Source of the DNA: CAYTCZ01 sp964436315
Lineage (GTDB): Bacteria; Actinomycetota; Thermoleophilia; Gaiellales; Gaiellaceae
Length of the DNA: 43,164 nt
Direction: 5' to 3'
NCBI GenBank assembly: GCA_964436315.1
Contig: CAYTCZ010000016.1
Span: 1-43,164, forward strand
Shown: positions 41,401 through 43,164 of the stretch, piece by piece
How the letters are laid out: each line of letters starts with the position of its first letter
How positions within the stretch are numbered: the first letter of the stretch is position 1
Notes under the pieces: generated by a model
What the model was told of the DNA's origin: nothing
What the model saw: only the letters and a program-made list of their open reading frames with translations
Database searches by the model: none
Translations under genes and position numbers: made by a program

Positions 41401-41868
41401 GTGAGCAAGCTCGAGAACGGCAGCCACCGATGGCCTCCGAGGAGGCGGCACGTCGCTGCGGTTGTGATCGCTCTCCTGCTCGCCGCCGCCGCCCTCGCGG
41501 GTGGACTCGGGGTAGCCCTGGCTGGCGGGGAGTCCGCGGATCAGGCGAAGCGTGGATCCGATGGGGCGCCTCAAGATGAAGTGACATCGCTCAGAGCCGA
41601 GCAGAAGGCCGAGATCCGCGCAGAACTCGAGGCGGCGGTTGATGCACGCCTTGCCGGCCGTACGGGAGCGATGCGAGAGCGCCTCAGAAACGCGCGAGAG
41701 CTTGCGGAGGATGCCGGCCACGAGGGCCTCATCCACCGGATCCACAACTGCCGCTCCGGTCTGTGCCTGATCACCGTGGTTCAAGTGCAGATCAATGCTG
41801 CTCTCAAGTTCCTCGAGCGCATCCCGACTCTCGAGACCGCCAACAGCACGCCCGCATCCGCCACCTAA
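41401..41868 (+). CDS. Hypothetical membrane-anchored protein
   Basis: A 155-residue protein with one helix (about 18-42, VAAVVIALLLAAAALAGGLGVALAG), then a polar linker and an amphipathic helical segment (EQKAEIRAELEAAVDARLAG, RERLRNARELAEDAG). It ends with a short region with two Cys (NCRSGLCL) and a Thr/Pro/Ala tail. No family is recognised. The GTG start has no strong ribosome binding site. It probably faces outside the cell. Confidence 0.55.
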   Translation: MSKLENGSHRWPPRRRHVAAVVIALLLAAAALAGGLGVALAGGESADQAKRGSDGAPQDEVTSLRAEQKAEIRAELEAAVDARLAGRTGAMRERLRNARELAEDAGHEGLIHRIHNCRSGLCLITVVQVQINAALKFLERIPTLETANSTPASAT

Positions 41869-41874
41869 CGCGGT

Positions 41875-41880
41875 GACAAT
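41875..41880 (+). promoter_or_regulatory. Putative -10 box, leaderless DAO-gene mRNA
   Basis: GACAAT, 6 nt (GCCGGC), then the ATG at 41887. The first base departs from TANNNT, but the spacing is the same as at the other genes. Confidence 0.35.
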
Positions 41881-41886
41881 GCCGGC

Positions 41887-43059
41887 ATGCGACGTTCGGC
41901 GGACATCGTCGTGCTCGGAGCCGGCCTCTTCGGGACGAGCATCGCGTACCAGCTCGCCCGGCGCCGCCACGGCTCGGTGGCGCTTGTCGAGAAGACCTCC
42001 GTCGGCGCCGGCGACTCGTCTTTGTCCTTCTCGATGGTCCGCCGTCACTACTCGAACGACGTCACAGCCCGGCTCGCGATACGTGGCGTTGAGGTGATCC
42101 AGAACTGGGCCGATGAGGTCGGAGTGGGAGGATCGGGGTACGTTCCGACCGGATACCTCCTAACTGCGACGCCCGAACGGTTTCCGGCACTCCAGAACAA
42201 CACCGAACGGCTTCGTGCGCTCGGCCTCGACACGACGGTCGTCGGCCCAGATGAGATCGCGGAACTCGAGCCGCTCCTCGAGCTCGACGGCATTGCCGGC
42301 GGAGCCTACGAGTCGGACGGTGGATTTGCGGATGCCGTCTCGATGACTCTCTCGTGGTTTACGGCAGCGATTCAGGCAGGTGTGGAGCCCGTCATCGGCA
42401 GTCGGGCAACGGGATTCCAGGTGAGGGGCGACCGCGTCGTCGCCCTCGAGACCGAAGGGGGGCCAATCGAGACATCTGTCGTCGTCAATGCCACCGGCGC
42501 CTGGGGCCCCGCTCTCGCGAAGACCGCTGGCGTCGACGTGCCGGTGGCGCTCCATCGGATCCAGGTCGCACGCCTTCGACAACTCCCCGGCCGACCGCAA
42601 GGTCGGCTCACGTTTTCGGACATGGCCTCGAACCTGGTCTTCCGGCCCGACCGTGCACTGGAGGCACTCGCGGTCGCTTACCAACCCCGAGAAGACCTCG
42701 AGAACCGGGATGCGTGTCGCGAAGACATCGAAGCCACGTACGAGAGGCACCTCCGAAGCGCCCTGGCCGAGCGCGTGCCCGCGTATGCCGAGGCCGATCT
42801 CGTGGGCGGATTCGCCGGAGCATTCGACAGCACGCCTGATGCGAACCCGGTCATCGGGTGGGCCGAGGAAGTCGATGGCCTTTACCTCGCCCTCGGGTGG
42901 TCGGGCCACGGTTTCAAGCTGGCTCCAGCGGTTGGTGAGGTCGTCGCCGACGAGATACTCGGGCGGCCGCCGGCCATCGACGTTTCTGCGCTCTCGCCCG
43001 GCCGATTCCGACGTGGGAAGTTACTCCACCTTGCTTACGGCCCTGGAGCGCGAGCTTGA
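41887..43059 (+). CDS. FAD-dependent oxidoreductase, DAO/SoxB-like
   Basis: A 390-residue flavoenzyme of the D-amino-acid oxidase/sarcosine oxidase beta family. The FAD-binding start is ADIVVLGAGLFGTSIAYQLARR. Next come SFSMVRRHYSNDVTARLA (compare RSNYRTPEG in SoxB), ETSVVVNATGAWGPALA and the C-terminal AFDSTPDANPVIGWAEEVDGLYLALGWSGHGFKLAPAVGE. It probably oxidises a secondary or tertiary amine such as a methylated glycine; the substrate is uncertain. It stands alone, with a -10-like box 6 nt upstream, and may be a second entry to the C1 pool. Confidence 0.85.
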   Translation: MRRSADIVVLGAGLFGTSIAYQLARRRHGSVALVEKTSVGAGDSSLSFSMVRRHYSNDVTARLAIRGVEVIQNWADEVGVGGSGYVPTGYLLTATPERFPALQNNTERLRALGLDTTVVGPDEIAELEPLLELDGIAGGAYESDGGFADAVSMTLSWFTAAIQAGVEPVIGSRATGFQVRGDRVVALETEGGPIETSVVVNATGAWGPALAKTAGVDVPVALHRIQVARLRQLPGRPQGRLTFSDMASNLVFRPDRALEALAVAYQPREDLENRDACREDIEATYERHLRSALAERVPAYAEADLVGGFAGAFDSTPDANPVIGWAEEVDGLYLALGWSGHGFKLAPAVGEVVADEILGRPPAIDVSALSPGRFRRGKLLHLAYGPGARA

Positions 43060-43164
43060 TCGATGGCCTGGGTCGTTCCGGCGGCGAAGCGAAGCTTCGG
43101 CGACGAGAACTAAGAGCCTATCCCGGTAGGTGCGGTGTCGTCGGGGACGGATGAGACCAAGCAG
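43060..43164. other. Right edge, no gene
   Basis: No gene is evident in the last 105 bases. A CGAAGCTTCG palindrome sits near 43086-43097, and GAGCCTATCCCGGTAGG near 43117-43133 has a CCTA/TAGG dyad that could be an insertion-sequence end continuing outside the window. Confidence 0.3.

Noticed and set aside
1..43164. tRNA, rRNA, riboswitch or CRISPR loci
   Set aside because: I looked through the intergenic stretches and saw no cloverleaf, rRNA segment, known riboswitch core or regular repeat-spacer pattern. Weakly conserved RNAs could be missed without covariance search.

Overview
The window is a high-GC stretch (roughly 60-65% by eye). One 100-base run of N (32195-32294) shows it comes from a scaffolded draft assembly. 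Gene content suggests a high-GC Gram-positive lineage, most likely a deep-branching actinobacterium of the Thermoleophilia/Gaiellales kind. The signs are the order rpsF-ssb-rpsR-rplI-dnaB followed by purA, a PucR regulator, GlnT-type glutamine synthetases, and exported proteins sharing an AANTVPAT signal motif. The lineage is inferred; no 16S gene is present.

Layout. (1) 0.1-4.9 kb is mostly minus-strand housekeeping: a MaoC-like hydratase, an AIM24-family protein, a DUF4234 membrane protein, an L,D-transpeptidase lipoprotein, Mn-type superoxide dismutase and TatA. Two degraded plus-strand genes (isochorismatase fragment, frameshifted cupin) sit among them. (2) 5.1-7.8 kb is a minus-strand secretion cassette: a SipW-like signal peptidase fused to a large DUF5305-like region, flanked by two exported proteins with near-identical signal-peptide ends. 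(3) 8.5-13.3 kb is the replication/ribosome block rpsF, ssb, rpsR, rplI, dnaB, then purA, with a small antisense ORF between rplI and dnaB. (4) 13.3-23.7 kb is a molybdenum/tungsten region: a MobA-MoaD fusion, an aldehyde:ferredoxin oxidoreductase, an NAD-linked formate dehydrogenase (catalytic subunit plus NuoE-NuoF fusion), MoeA, and MoeA fused to a binding-protein domain. (5) 23.8-25.3 kb encodes a secreted HExxH protein. (6) 25.3-39.8 kb is an amine and one-carbon region: PucR regulator, GlnT, soxD-soxA-soxG-(gap)-soxB, formate-THF ligase, a creatininase-family hydrolase coupled to a second GlnT, and an ammonium transporter operon with two small membrane proteins. (7) 39.9-43.1 kb holds small membrane and lipoproteins, a cysteine-free HesB-like protein and a DAO-family flavoenzyme.

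How the genes may work together (inference): N-methylated amines are demethylated by the Sox complex onto tetrahydrofolate. Formyl-THF can yield formate and ATP through Fhs in reverse. Formate is oxidised by the NAD-dependent formate dehydrogenase, whose cofactor enzymes are encoded beside it. GlnT and Amt handle ammonium or methylammonium.

Two gene-expression signals stand out. First, several genes carry a TANNNT-like -10 box exactly 6 nt before the start codon, the geometry of leaderless mRNAs. Second, four genes (rpsF, rplI, the secreted HExxH protein and the PucR regulator) appear to start at ATC. For rplI no ATG, GTG or TTG exists between the upstream in-frame stop and the conserved N-terminus.
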